Below, piece after piece: positions 53,779 to 63,731 of a stretch of 64,000 nucleotides of DNA. Origin of the DNA: Helicobacter cappadocius (GTDB taxonomy: Bacteria; Campylobacterota; Campylobacteria; Campylobacterales; Helicobacteraceae); contig NZ_JAUYZK010000006.1 of NCBI RefSeq assembly GCF_030688855.1, positions 1 through 64,000 of the forward strand, read 5' to 3'. The notes below the pieces were generated by a model that did not search any database, had not been told where the DNA came from, and saw only the letters and a list, made by a program, of their open reading frames with translations. How positions within the stretch are numbered: position 1 is the first letter of the stretch; each line of letters begins with the position of its first letter. Position numbers and translations under genes: made by a program.

Positions 53779-55971
53779 CAAAAAATTGACTTTTAACCCA
53801 TTCTTATCGGTAGTTATCTTTACCTCTCCTCCATTTTTAAGCCTACCAAATAAAATTTCATCGCTAAGTTTGCGTTTGATTTCATTTTCAATAATTCTAC
53901 GAATTTCCCTAGCCCCTAGTGAATTATCTAAACTTCTTGAAGCAATATTACTCAAGCCTTTAGCATCAATACTCACGGAAATATTCTTTTCTTTTAGTGA
54001 TATGCTAATATCTTGAATATATTTATTAGCAATCTTTTCAAATTCTTTTTTGCCCAATGTAGCAAAATCAATCACGGCATCAAGCCTACTTCTAAACTCT
54101 GGACTAAAAATATCCTTCAAAGCCTTTTGATGTTTGCTACTCTCGACTTTATTAAACCCTAATATATTTGCTTCCTTGCTCCCTGCATTAGAGGTCATAA
54201 TCAAAATAACATTTTTAAAATCAGCTTTATTGCCACTATTATCAGTAAGTGTAGCATTATCCATTACTTGCAAAAGAATATTATAAATATCGCTATGAGC
54301 TTTTTCAATCTCATCAAGCAATAAAACACAATGAGGATGTTTTTTAATAGCATCAATAAGCAGACCCCCTTGTTCAAACCCTACATATCCAGCAGGCGAT
54401 CCAATAAGCTTAGAAACGCTGTGAGATTCCATATATTCGCTCATGTCGAACTTTTCAAAGTGAAGCCCAAGAACTTTTGACAATTCTTTGCTAAGCTCTG
54501 TTTTTCCCACTCCGCTGGGACCTACAAACAAAAAACTCCCAATGGGTCGATGTACCTCTCCAAGACCTGCTTTGTTCATCTTGATAGCATCAACAAGAAC
54601 ATCAATAGCTTTATCTTGGGCATAAATTCTAGTTTTTAATTTTTGAGCTAGTTTTTTTAACAATCCTCTTTCATCGCTACCGATCTGAGATTTTGGAATA
54701 TTGACACTTTTTGAAATAATATTCTCGATGTCTTCTTTAGTGATGAGTTTAGGCTTTTTACCCATATGAGCATGAATTTTATAATTAGCTCCGACCTCAT
54801 CCATCAGATCAATGGCCTTATCTGGAAGATATTTTTCACTAATATAACGATCAGATAAATCTACACATGCCTTCAATGCTTCAGGGGTATAGCTAATATG
54901 GTGGTATTTTTCATAAATAGGTGCTAATTCTTTGATAATAGCATAAGAATCAGTAAGGCTAGGCTCATTCACTTCGATCTTTGTAAAACGTCTTGAAAGT
55001 GCCTTGTCTTTATCAAAATGAGTTTTGTACTCACTGTAAGTGGTAGCTCCAATACATCGCAATAATCCATTAGCTAAAGCTGGTTTGAGCAAATTAGAAG
55101 CGTCCAAAGAACCTCCGGAAGTAGATCCCGCACCTACAATTGTATGAATCTCATCAATAAACAAAACAGCATCTGGAATCTGTGAAATTTCATTCAATAT
55201 ACCCTTAAGACGCTTTTCAAAATCACCTCTGTACTTACTTCCTGCGACCATATCTCCAATATCAAGTGCAAATATCTGGGCACTATGCAAAGCCTTAGGG
55301 GCTCTTTTATGTGCAATCTCTAATGCAATCCCTTCAGCAATAGCAGTTTTACCAACACCAGGCTCACCAATTAAAATAGGGTTATTTTTCTTGCGGCGAC
55401 ATAGAATTTCGCTTACCCTCTCTATTTCTTGTCCTCTTCCAATAACTGGATCTATTTTCCCTTCTTTGGCAAGTTGAACAAGATTTTTGCTATATTTTTT
55501 CAGATAGCTATCGGCATTTTGTTGAATATCTTGATATTTTTCTTCATTAGCAATCATCTCTAAAATATCCAATCGGGTAATACCTTGTGCATTCAAAAGT
55601 TTTGCACTATAGCTTTCCTCTTCTTGAAGAATAAAAACCAATAAATCCGCAATTTCTAAAATCTTTTGATTAGAATTTGCAGCATGTTCAATCATAGAAC
55701 TAAAAACTCTATCAAGAGCTGGCGTTTGGGTTGGCAAAGACACTTCTTGAGCCTGCGATATAGGGATATGATTGGCAAGATAAATACGAATGAGTTTTTC
55801 CATCTGTGAAGTATTTGCACCAAAAGCTTTTAGCAACTCTTCGCCTTTTGCATTGTGCAATATGGCTAAAAATATATGCTCTATGGTGAGCATCTCGTGT
55901 TTCATTTCCCTAGCATTTTCAACAGCTGTATTGATAGTTTGGGTGAGATTGGGGCTGATAAGATGGTTCAA
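53764..55971 (-). CDS. clpA: ATP-dependent Clp protease ATP-binding subunit ClpA
   Basis: A 735-residue AAA+ unfoldase. The N domain spans about 1-145 as two Clp repeats, with first AAA Walker A GEPGVGKT at 202-209 and second Walker A GPSGVGKT near 482. There is no long ClpB middle domain, which separates it from ClpB. It unfolds substrates for ClpP. clpS lies just upstream on the same strand, 9 bases away, as its adaptor. Confidence 0.95.
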   Translation of the reverse strand: MNHLISPNLTQTINTAVENAREMKHEMLTIEHIFLAILHNAKGEELLKAFGANTSQMEKLIRIYLANHIPISQAQEVSLPTQTPALDRVFSSMIEHAANSNQKILEIADLLVFILQEEESYSAKLLNAQGITRLDILEMIANEEKYQDIQQNADSYLKKYSKNLVQLAKEGKIDPVIGRGQEIERVSEILCRRKKNNPILIGEPGVGKTAIAEGIALEIAHKRAPKALHSAQIFALDIGDMVAGSKYRGDFEKRLKGILNEISQIPDAVLFIDEIHTIVGAGSTSGGSLDASNLLKPALANGLLRCIGATTYSEYKTHFDKDKALSRRFTKIEVNEPSLTDSYAIIKELAPIYEKYHHISYTPEALKACVDLSDRYISEKYLPDKAIDLMDEVGANYKIHAHMGKKPKLITKEDIENIISKSVNIPKSQIGSDERGLLKKLAQKLKTRIYAQDKAIDVLVDAIKMNKAGLGEVHRPIGSFLFVGPSGVGKTELSKELSKVLGLHFEKFDMSEYMESHSVSKLIGSPAGYVGFEQGGLLIDAIKKHPHCVLLLDEIEKAHSDIYNILLQVMDNATLTDNSGNKADFKNVILIMTSNAGSKEANILGFNKVESSKHQKALKDIFSPEFRSRLDAVIDFATLGKKEFEKIANKYIQDISISLKEKNISVSIDAKGLSNIASRSLDNSLGAREIRRIIENEIKRKLSDEILFGRLKNGGEVKITTDKNGLKVNFLKKSL

Positions 55972-55980
55972 ATTTTTCTC

Positions 55981-56280
55981 CTAATTTAAATCTTGCATAA
56001 TAACTCTAAGAGGAAAACCATTTTTTTTAGCTTGCATCCTAGCTTGTTTTGTCTTGAATTCTGCAACATCATAAGGATATACTCCACACACAGCACTTCC
56101 ATTGCGATGCACACTAAGCATAATCTCCGTAGATTCATTATAGGTTTTTCCAAAAATTTGCATCAAAATTTTTATCACAAATTCCATTGTTGTGTAATCA
56201 TCATTGAGTAAAATTACTTTAGACATTTTAGGTTCTTGAAGCAAAAGATCAGTTTCAACTTGTGTGCTATTTTGAGGCAT
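55981..56280 (-). CDS. clpS: ATP-dependent Clp protease adaptor ClpS
   Basis: A 99-residue adaptor that delivers N-degron substrates to ClpA. VILLNDDYTTMEFVIKIL near residue 22 and the VHRNGSAVCGVYPYDVAE stretch form the N-end binding pocket, with NDD in the conserved contact loop. It directly precedes clpA in an operon. Confidence 0.94.
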   Translation of the reverse strand: MPQNSTQVETDLLLQEPKMSKVILLNDDYTTMEFVIKILMQIFGKTYNESTEIMLSVHRNGSAVCGVYPYDVAEFKTKQARMQAKKNGFPLRVIMQDLN

Positions 56281-56348
56281 TAAATTCCCTAAAAATTATT
56301 TTGGTTTGAGTATAATTTTACCAAATTTTATTAATTTAAAGGCACTTT

Positions 56349-57008
56349 TTGAAAAGCTTATTTATCACAGCAACAAACACGAATATTGGTAAAACTTACA
56401 GCACACATCTTCTAGCAGATTATATGAACTCCCAGGGGATCAAAACCATCATTGCTAAGCCCATTGAAACAGGTGATAATGGGAATGAAATACTAGATTG
56501 CCAAAGACACTCCCAATATAATCTTAAAATCGATCAAAGTCTATCTATAGAGGATATAAATTTTTATCGTTACAAACTACCTGCCTCACCTTTTGTGGCA
56601 AAAAAATATGAAAATATTTCTACAGAAATTGATTTTGATATGATTTATCAAAAGCTCTCTAACTTGGAATCAAAATGTGATGTGTTACTAATAGAGGGTG
56701 CAGGTGGATTAATGGTGCCTATTAATGAAGAATATAATATGTTAGATCTGGCTAGATTTTTGAAGGCTTCCATGTGTCTAATAAGCTCTGATAAGCTAGG
56801 AATGATTAATGATCTGGTATTGAACATAGAATTTTTAAAATCCAAAAATATTCCCTGTATTTATGCCATCAACCTCATCAACGAGGAGAATTATAATACT
56901 ATCAGCAAACCATATATTGAATATTTAAACACAAAACTTCCAAATCCTATTTATATACTGCAAAAAGATATTTCTAAAATCACTCATGATTTTTTGTCTT
57001 TTAGCTAA
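56349..57008 (+). CDS. bioD: Dethiobiotin synthetase
   Basis: A 219-residue P-loop enzyme of biotin synthesis. The ATP site TATNTNIGKTYSTH has Lys15, and IEGAGGLMVPINEEY lies near residue 115. It forms dethiobiotin from 7,8-diaminopelargonate, CO2 and ATP. The start is TTG at 56349 after AAAGG. It is divergent from clpS. Confidence 0.88.
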   Translation: MKSLFITATNTNIGKTYSTHLLADYMNSQGIKTIIAKPIETGDNGNEILDCQRHSQYNLKIDQSLSIEDINFYRYKLPASPFVAKKYENISTEIDFDMIYQKLSNLESKCDVLLIEGAGGLMVPINEEYNMLDLARFLKASMCLISSDKLGMINDLVLNIEFLKSKNIPCIYAINLINEENYNTISKPYIEYLNTKLPNPIYILQKDISKITHDFLSFS

Positions 57009-57063
57009 ATTTTATTTTTTTATTATACGATAATGCTCGAAAAACTAGGACAAAGGAACTAAA

Positions 57064-58392
57064 ATGACTCAAGCTGTTGGCAAAAAATATCGCAATATTG
57101 ATGTTTATCTTGCTTCACAAGAAAGACTTGATGTTATATTTGCAAACTTTAAACGCATTATCTTGAGTTTTTCAGGTGGAAAAGACAGTGGTGTGATGCT
57201 TAATTTGGTGCTAGATTATATGAAAACTCATAAAATCCGCAAGAAAATAATTCTATTTATTGTAGATCTTGAAGCACAATACTCTTATACAATCGAATAT
57301 ATCAAAAAAATGATTAAAAATAACGAGAAATATTTGGAGGTTCATTGGTGTTGTTTACCACTAAATCTTAGGAATGCCACAAGTGTTTTTAATCCCTTTT
57401 GGACTTGCTGGGACAAGGACAATATGGATAAATGGGTAAGGGAATATCCTCAAGAAATGCACAATCCCAAAAGAAATTCTTATGTTTGGACGCTCGAAAA
57501 TCACCCTTTTGATTTTTTTAGCTACAAAATGGAATTTGAAGAATTTACCAATGCCTTTGTACGTTTTCAAGCCAAAGAAAGTAAGAGTACTGTTTGCCTT
57601 GTAGGAATTCGAGCTGACGAAAGCTTTAATCGTTTTAGGACAATTGCCAATGCTGCCAAACGCACTTTTGAAGGCAAGAAATGGACCACCCAGATAGGTA
57701 AAGATTCTGAAAATGTATATAATGCCTACCCAATATATGACTGGACTACAGAGGATATTTGGGTCGCAAATTATAAATTCAAATGGGATTATAATGAACT
57801 TTATGATTTATTTTACAAAGCGGGGATGTCTTTGTCAGAAATGAGAATTTGCCAACCTTATGGCGATGATCAAAAAAATGGCTTAAACCTTTTTCGAGTA
57901 ATCGAGCCTTATACTTGGGTAAGTGTCGTAAATCGAGTTAGTGGTGCGAATTTTGGCAATATTTATTGCAAAGACAAGATAATGGGGTATTATGATGTAA
58001 AGCTCCCTGAAGGGCATACTTGGAAGAGTTACACAAAAATGCTCTTAGCAACACTACCTGTAGAACTTAGGAATCATTATGTGGAAAAATTTATAAAATT
58101 TATCAGATACTGGAACAAAAAAGGTTGCTATATAAGCGAAGAAGGAAGAAAGGTTGAAGGGGTAAAACCTCTTAATAGGTTAAGCAATAAAGGCAAGGAG
58201 CTCTTTGTATTTACAAAAATCCCAGATACTGCTCCTAGAAAAATAGAAGCGAACAAAGAAGTCCCCTCATGGAGACGAATGGCAGTTTGTATCATAAAAA
58301 ATGATGTACTTTGCAAGGGATTGAGTTTTGCACAAACAAAAGAGCAAAGAAATAAAATTGCCAAGATAATGGAAAAATACAAAGATTTCTAG
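57064..58392 (+). CDS. IbrA-like DUF3440 phosphoadenosine-phosphosulfate-reductase-family protein
   Basis: A 442-residue protein with an N-type ATP pyrophosphatase site SFSGGKDSG (SGGKDS at 37-42). The middle carries WTTEDIWVANYK, an aromatic-rich segment, then MRICQPYGDDQKNGLNLFRVIEP, which are features of the IbrA/DUF3440 group. IbrA was described with IbrB as a regulator of prophage immunoglobulin-binding genes in E. coli. The chemistry is unknown, but the fold is that of enzymes that adenylate or handle sulfur. It is followed after 13 bases by a ParB-like partner. Confidence 0.85.
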   Translation: MTQAVGKKYRNIDVYLASQERLDVIFANFKRIILSFSGGKDSGVMLNLVLDYMKTHKIRKKIILFIVDLEAQYSYTIEYIKKMIKNNEKYLEVHWCCLPLNLRNATSVFNPFWTCWDKDNMDKWVREYPQEMHNPKRNSYVWTLENHPFDFFSYKMEFEEFTNAFVRFQAKESKSTVCLVGIRADESFNRFRTIANAAKRTFEGKKWTTQIGKDSENVYNAYPIYDWTTEDIWVANYKFKWDYNELYDLFYKAGMSLSEMRICQPYGDDQKNGLNLFRVIEPYTWVSVVNRVSGANFGNIYCKDKIMGYYDVKLPEGHTWKSYTKMLLATLPVELRNHYVEKFIKFIRYWNKKGCYISEEGRKVEGVKPLNRLSNKGKELFVFTKIPDTAPRKIEANKEVPSWRRMAVCIIKNDVLCKGLSFAQTKEQRNKIAKIMEKYKDF

Positions 58393-58405
58393 TTAAAGGA
58401 CTCCT

Positions 58406-58933
58406 ATGAAAACTAAAGAAAAAGATAATTTTAAGTCTCCTGTGTATAATGTAATATCTGTTCCATTTGAAAAGATACGATCAAATACCTACAATCCCAA
58501 TCATATTGCCACCCCAGAAATGGAACTTTTATACCAATCTATTTTAAATGATGGCTACACGATGCCTATTGTGTGTTACTATATAAGCGATGAAGATATA
58601 TATGAGATTGTTGATGGCTTTCACCGGTATATCACAATGCGAGAACATAGAGATATATATGAACGAGAAAATGGATTTTTACCAGTTGTTGTGATAAACA
58701 AAGATATTTCTCATCGTATGGCTTCTACAATTCGCCATAATCGTGCTAGAGGAAGCCACTCCGTAGAATTGATGCAAAACATAGTAGCTGAACTTGTAGA
58801 GTGTGGCAAAAGTGATGAATGGATTATGCGAAATATTGGTATGGACCCCGATGAATTGCTTCGTTTAAAGCAAGTTACTGGATTAGCATCTTTGTTTGCA
58901 GGAAAGGATTTTAGCAAAAGCTGGAATGCTTAA
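58406..58933 (+). CDS. IbrB-like ParB-fold protein
   Basis: A 175-residue protein with a ParB/sulfiredoxin-type domain. The IYEIVDGFHRYITMRE segment (DGFHR at 70-74) and IRHNRARGSHSV (110-121) are the family motifs for nucleotide binding. It lacks the DNA-binding HTH length of a chromosome-partition ParB. It pairs with the DUF3440 gene, as in the IbrAB unit, and the last 15 residues are variable. An imperfect hairpin lies 60 bases downstream. Confidence 0.85.
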   Translation: MKTKEKDNFKSPVYNVISVPFEKIRSNTYNPNHIATPEMELLYQSILNDGYTMPIVCYYISDEDIYEIVDGFHRYITMREHRDIYERENGFLPVVVINKDISHRMASTIRHNRARGSHSVELMQNIVAELVECGKSDEWIMRNIGMDPDELLRLKQVTGLASLFAGKDFSKSWNA

Positions 58934-59286
58934 AAGCCTATATTGCCAAACTCTCCTTATTGATAATATACCTATAAATCCATTAAAAAATAAACCGTAC
59001 GGATTTTATTTTATACCGTAGGTTTGCCTCTATCTAATATACACAATATTTTTTTCTAATTCCTATAGCCATTCTTATAAAAATAACCATTATTTTTCCA
59101 TCTATTCCCTTATTTATTCTTTCTATATCCATTATTGAAAAAATATATCTTTATATAATTTTTATTAAATATTATTTATTATTCCTAGATACTTTCAAGG
59201 GTGGCAATTCTTCGCTTAAATGGCAATTTTATTCTGAGTTTGTCTTATCCAAAGTATTTATCTTAATAAATTTTTAAGGAGTAATT
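58934..59286. other. 353-base A+T-rich gap between ibrB-like gene and chemoreceptor
   Basis: The gap contains the hairpin at 58992-59025, then a pyrimidine-rich stretch with repeated TATTCC/CCATTATT-like words at about 59050-59140, and AAGGAG directly before the chemoreceptor ATG. No gene is visible. Confidence 0.5.
58992..59025 (+). terminator. Imperfect hairpin after the ibrB-like gene
   Basis: AAACC-G-TACGG and CCGTAGGTTT pair as a ten-base stem with one bulged G and a 13-base loop. It likely ends the transcript, but there is no clean T run. Confidence 0.4.
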
Positions 59287-60969
59287 ATGACTATATCATC
59301 TCGCATCATTGCTATGATTTTACTAGCACTTTTTGTCCTCTCGAGTATTATTATTTATTCCTCATTTTCTATGGCAAAAAATTTAGAGGGATTTTTTGCC
59401 ATGAAGGTGAGAGATGGAAAGATACAAGAGAGAAAACAACAGCTCAAAGATACTTTTGAACTGCTCACTTTAATCCAATCTGTAATGAAAGATTCATATG
59501 CAGAAGATGGAAGATTAAAAAAAGTCAATAGTGATATTTTAAAATTCCTGCAAAAGGTTCAAGATGGCGAGAATGGTCTAAATGTAATGGTTGTTACAGA
59601 AGATGGAAGATTAGTCTTTAATCCAATTTCTCCAGAATTAGTTGGGAAAAACGTATTAAATCTAAAATCTGCTGACAATATTTTTATTGCTAGAGAATTT
59701 ATCAAAATCGCCAAAAATGGTGGAGGATATATTGAATATAAAATGCCTAGAGAACATGGAAGCATCCCTGAAAGCAAAATTGCGTATGTAAAACAGGATA
59801 AAGCCGACAATATAGTTGCAATTACAACTTATTTTAGCGACATTCAAAGAGATGCGGAAATCATTAAAAATAATGTCGCCCAGAGAACCAAAAACAACTT
59901 TATAAACTTCTTTTTGGTTGCAGTTGTAGTTGTATTGGTAATTTTGGTGGTTTCATTTTTTTATATTCGACTTAACCTTGTGCGTCCTATCAGAGATCTT
60001 ATCACACGTGCAAAAAATCTCTCCAGCGGAGATGGTGATCTTAGTAGAAAACTAGAGATAAAAGGAAGGGATGAAATCGCACAAGCTAGTAGTGCTATCA
60101 ACAGCTTTATAGAAAAAGTTAGGGTGCTAATTGTGGATGCCAAGCAACTTTCTTCAGAAAATTCTTCGGTGGCACACGAACTTAGCTCAACATCATTAAG
60201 CACAGGAAAAAGAGTAGAAGATTCTACAGCTATCGTAAGTGAAGTAACACACAAAAGTCAAAAAATTGAATCTGAAACTCTCTCTTGCATTGAGATCGCC
60301 CAAGAAGGCAAAGAAGACTTACAAAAAGCCAAAATTTATGTGGAAGATACAAATGAATCTATCCGTATCTTAAGCAATCAAATCATAGTTTCTGCAAAGA
60401 CTGAAGCAGAGTTATCCATAAAAATTGAACGTTTGAGCCAAAATGCTGAAGATATTAAATCTATCTTATACATTATCGATGAAATTGCCGAACAAACCAA
60501 TCTTTTAGCACTTAACGCTGCTATTGAAGCTGCTAGGGCTGGAGAACATGGTAGAGGGTTTGCTGTAGTTGCTGATGAAGTAAGAAAACTTGCAGAAAGA
60601 ACCCAAAAAAGCTTGAGTGAAATTAATTCCACCATCAGTGTGATTGTTCAAGAAATTTCAGATGTAAGTACAGAAATGCATCTAAACTCCAAAAAAATCC
60701 AAGAATTAACCTCCGTATCAAGTAGCGTTCAAGAAAAGATTTCGCACATGGACGATGTAATGACCAAAGCATTAACGACAACTGATAAAACTCTAAACAA
60801 TTATGTAGAAACAGGTAAAAATATCAAAGAAATCATAAAAGGTATTTCAAATATCAATGGTATATCTACTGAAAATGCTCGAAGCGTTGAAGAAATTGCG
60901 AGCGTATCTGAACATCTAAACAAAATGACAGAAATGCTCAATAAAAAACTTTCAGAATTCAAGACTTGA
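59287..60969 (+). CDS. Methyl-accepting chemotaxis protein
   Basis: A 560-residue chemoreceptor. TM1 is near 7-29, a periplasmic Cache-type sensor spans about 40-195, TM2 near 203-227, a HAMP domain follows to about 280, and the long signalling helix hairpin has its tip near 398-430 ([23 protein letters not shown] and [12 protein letters not shown]). It binds CheA/CheW at the tip. The ligand is unknown. AAGGAG precedes the ATG. The next gene begins 17 bases later. Confidence 0.94.
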   Translation: MTISSRIIAMILLALFVLSSIIIYSSFSMAKNLEGFFAMKVRDGKIQERKQQLKDTFELLTLIQSVMKDSYAEDGRLKKVNSDILKFLQKVQDGENGLNVMVVTEDGRLVFNPISPELVGKNVLNLKSADNIFIAREFIKIAKNGGGYIEYKMPREHGSIPESKIAYVKQDKADNIVAITTYFSDIQRDAEIIKNNVAQRTKNNFINFFLVAVVVVLVILVVSFFYIRLNLVRPIRDLITRAKNLSSGDGDLSRKLEIKGRDEIAQASSAINSFIEKVRVLIVDAKQLSSENSSVAHELSSTSLSTGKRVEDSTAIVSEVTHKSQKIESETLSCIEIAQEGKEDLQKAKIYVEDTNESIRILSNQIIVSAKTEAELSIKIERLSQNAEDIKSILYIIDEIAEQTNLLALNAAIEAARAGEHGRGFAVVADEVRKLAERTQKSLSEINSTISVIVQEISDVSTEMHLNSKKIQELTSVSSSVQEKISHMDDVMTKALTTTDKTLNNYVETGKNIKEIIKGISNINGISTENARSVEEIASVSEHLNKMTEMLNKKLSEFKT

Positions 60970-60986
60970 AAAATAGGGGATAACTT

Positions 60987-61667
60987 ATGAAAATAAAATT
61001 TTTTGTTTGTTTATTCTGTTTGGGAGTGTCGATTTGTTGTGCACATTTTATCTATGAGTATTATAAACTTCATAAAGCCTTTGAAAAATATTTTACTAAA
61101 GATAATTGTTCTTTGGTGATGGATAAATATTATTATATTAATTGCTATAGCTTTGAGCACAAAGGCCCAAAGGCTATAGCCTACGAGCTTGAAGAATCTA
61201 TACTTAATCTTCGAGAAACAAGCGAACGTTCTAAATATAGATACGATTTAGAAGTCCCTGCGGCTTATAGAACCTACAAGGAAAATTATATTGATAATAA
61301 ATATGAAAAAGGTCATATTCTCTCAAGCAAATCGATGGCTTCTACCTCTCACTCACAAGATTCTACATTTTTGATGAGCAATATTGTCCCTCAAAATTAT
61401 CAAGTCAATCAAGGTTTATGGGAAAAAGCTGCTCAAAGGGAGAGAAGGGTTGCAAAACTTCAAGGAAGTGCTCATATTCTAAATATCATTTTATATCCAA
61501 AAGAGCCATCAGAAATACAATACATCAAAAACCGCATCGCGATACCTAAATACTTTATAAAAATTATAAAAACTACAAACACTGAAGAATGTTATGCAAT
61601 ACCCAATGAAAATTTACAAAATCAAGATCTGCAATTTTACAAAGTGGATTGCAAGTGGTTTATTTAA
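60987..61667 (+). CDS. Exported DNA/RNA non-specific endonuclease-like protein
   Basis: A 226-residue protein with a signal or anchor sequence (FFVCLFCLGVSICCA). The beta-beta-alpha metal nuclease core begins near 105 with NKYEKGHIL (His110 as general base, where Serratia-type nucleases have DRGH) and continues to NIVPQNYQVNQGLWEKAAQRER with the metal-binding Asn141. The change from DRG to EKG is unusual but the His and Asn remain. It could degrade extracellular or periplasmic DNA. It may be co-transcribed with the chemoreceptor. Confidence 0.78.
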   Translation: MKIKFFVCLFCLGVSICCAHFIYEYYKLHKAFEKYFTKDNCSLVMDKYYYINCYSFEHKGPKAIAYELEESILNLRETSERSKYRYDLEVPAAYRTYKENYIDNKYEKGHILSSKSMASTSHSQDSTFLMSNIVPQNYQVNQGLWEKAAQRERRVAKLQGSAHILNIILYPKEPSEIQYIKNRIAIPKYFIKIIKTTNTEECYAIPNENLQNQDLQFYKVDCKWFI

Positions 61668-62907
61668 TGATATCTTTACCATTTATATACAATGTCTTAA
61701 CCTTTTGAGAATGCAAGAGAAACTGCAATGGCGACTGGGAGCTTTTATCTATCTGCGGACATTGAAAAACAGAAATATCAGCAAGTTTTCCCATCTGCAG
61801 TGTCCCGCATTCTAATCCCAAAGCCCTAGCTGGGTATAAGGTTGATCCTAGTATTAAAATTTTGCTCAACTCATCTATATCGACTGAAAAATAACCAAAT
61901 AATGCACTTCTAAGTTCATCAAGCATATTCAAATTATTATTAGAACTTTTGCCATCAGTAGCAAAGATAGGATGAAGATTACGGGAAGCTAGAAGAGAAA
62001 AGTCAATATAAGCATTATTCAAAAGACGATTTGATCTTGGGCAAGAGATGATATGACCATTTTTGGATATAAAATCAAGATCAGAACCACTGGCAAAAAG
62101 GCAATGCACAAACAGGGTATCTAGCCCTTCAAACATCTCAAGAAATTCGGTTATATTATAGAGAGGTTTTGGTGATTTGATACCCAAAACTTCCTCATAA
62201 AAACTCTTGAACCATCCATTGGAAGATTCTAGCCATTCTCGTTCAAACTTAGATTCCAGAAAATGCACAGATGTTTTTACATTATCTGCTTTTGATATCT
62301 GTAAAACTTTTTTTGCCAACACCTTATGAACAGAATATGGCGAATGGATCGCAATAGCAGGAATAAACTTATTTGATTGTAGTTCTTTAGAGGCATTGTA
62401 TCTATTTAAAAAATCGCTGTACAAAAAATCAATCGCTGAAGGTGTGCTACCAATAGCCTCATTAAAATATATCACTCTCAAAGGAGAATTTGCCAAAATC
62501 TGCATATCATTCCCATAGCTACTGATAGCTCCTACGCTTCCTACACCACTTTGGAGCTGCTCATCAACACCTAATTTGACACATTCTGAAATATTACTAA
62601 GCACATCCTCGCGTTTTTTCATAACACTGCCTAACCATCTATCAAAGCCTCCATATTCAAAGCTTGAAATATTATTACCAAACTCAAAATGGATATGTGC
62701 ATTTACAAAACTTGGAAGAATAATTGCGTCTTCATAAAATAAGGCATTGGGGTATTTTTGTTTGAGATCTTTATATTTTCCAATTTCAATGATAAAATTT
62801 TGTTCATTTTGTGTATTAAATGCAACTCCGCCATCATCAATAATCGTAAAACCCTCATCACAAACAAAAACCTTACTTCCGCCAATAAGCCTAATTTCTT
62901 GATTCAT
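61660..62907 (-). CDS. Aminofutalosine deaminase-type amidohydrolase
   Basis: A 415-residue TIM-barrel amidohydrolase. The metal motifs are HIHFEFG (His71, His73), AIHSPYSVHK, VHFLESKFE and ATDGKSSNN. The overall order matches the Helicobacter protein that deaminates aminofutalosine in the futalosine route to menaquinone. That route is the only menaquinone path in these bacteria. The next two minus-strand genes are an MscS channel and dihydroorotase. Confidence 0.8.
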   Translation of the reverse strand: MNQEIRLIGGSKVFVCDEGFTIIDDGGVAFNTQNEQNFIIEIGKYKDLKQKYPNALFYEDAIILPSFVNAHIHFEFGNNISSFEYGGFDRWLGSVMKKREDVLSNISECVKLGVDEQLQSGVGSVGAISSYGNDMQILANSPLRVIYFNEAIGSTPSAIDFLYSDFLNRYNASKELQSNKFIPAIAIHSPYSVHKVLAKKVLQISKADNVKTSVHFLESKFEREWLESSNGWFKSFYEEVLGIKSPKPLYNITEFLEMFEGLDTLFVHCLFASGSDLDFISKNGHIISCPRSNRLLNNAYIDFSLLASRNLHPIFATDGKSSNNNLNMLDELRSALFGYFSVDIDELSKILILGSTLYPARALGLECGTLQMGKLADISVFQCPQIDKSSQSPLQFLLHSQKVKTLYINGKDIIK

Positions 62908-63731
62908 TTTTCATCCTTGATTTGACTTAGTATGGTTATATCAAGCTTTTGAGGAGGAATCTGTATATTTTTTTTATCAAGGGCTATTTTTGTATTTTCT
63001 ATAAGCTCACTGCGAATTCCAAAGACATTATCCTGTAATTTTGCCCATATTCTAATAGTAAAATTCAAAGAATTTTGTCCAAAGTCTGTAACCCCTATAA
63101 ATGGTGCGATGCTCAAATCAACCTTGTCCATTTTGGCAATGACATCTTTGATGATATTGCGAATTTCCTCAATATCGTTATCATACTTTACGCCAAAAAC
63201 CCATTCTATACGACGTTTATGGCTATCAGTACAATTAATAATATTAGCATTGACCACATTTCTATTGGGCAAAATGGCGAGTTTATCATCAGGCATTCTA
63301 ATCATCGTATTAAAAAGATTTATCCCTTCAACATTCCCTGTTATAGAACCTAACTCAATAGTATCATTTTTTCTAAAAGGTCTTAAAACAATCAATATAA
63401 TCCCCCCTGCAATTGAAGAAAGAGAATCTTTAAGAGCTAGAGCAATAGCAACCCCTGCAGTCCCAAGAACAGCTAGAATTGATCCTATTTGCACCCCAAG
63501 ATTTGCCAATATGGTGACAATGGTAATGATAAGAATAGCTATAGAAGCAACCTGAGAGGTAAAATTACCCAAGATTTCATCTTTTTTGCTGATGACCTTT
63601 GCTATTTTTTTACGTGCAAAATGTGCTAGAAAAAGCCCTACGACAAAAATAAATCCCGCCTTTAAAAGAAGCAAAAAAAAGCTTTCTGTAAAGGGCAAAG
63701 CAATCTCCAAAAAATCTAAAAATCTATTCAT
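62904..63731 (-). CDS. Small-conductance mechanosensitive channel (MscS family)
   Basis: A 275-residue protein with three N-terminal membrane spans and a cytoplasmic beta domain. The pore helix ILAVLGTAGVAIALALKDSLSSIAGGIIL and FRKNDTIELGS match MscS. It opens under membrane tension to release solutes on osmotic downshock. An in-frame TTG lies at 63746, but the ATG at 63731 after GGCGGA is chosen. It overlaps the pyrC end by 8 bases. Confidence 0.9.
   Translation of the reverse strand: MNRFLDFLEIALPFTESFFLLLLKAGFIFVVGLFLAHFARKKIAKVISKKDEILGNFTSQVASIAILIITIVTILANLGVQIGSILAVLGTAGVAIALALKDSLSSIAGGIILIVLRPFRKNDTIELGSITGNVEGINLFNTMIRMPDDKLAILPNRNVVNANIINCTDSHKRRIEWVFGVKYDNDIEEIRNIIKDVIAKMDKVDLSIAPFIGVTDFGQNSLNFTIRIWAKLQDNVFGIRSELIENTKIALDKKNIQIPPQKLDITILSQIKDEK

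Noticed and set aside
59202-59217. Sigma-54-like TGGCA...GC promoter before the chemoreceptor
   Set aside because: The GG and GC are separated by nine bases, while a sigma-54 -24/-12 promoter needs ten.
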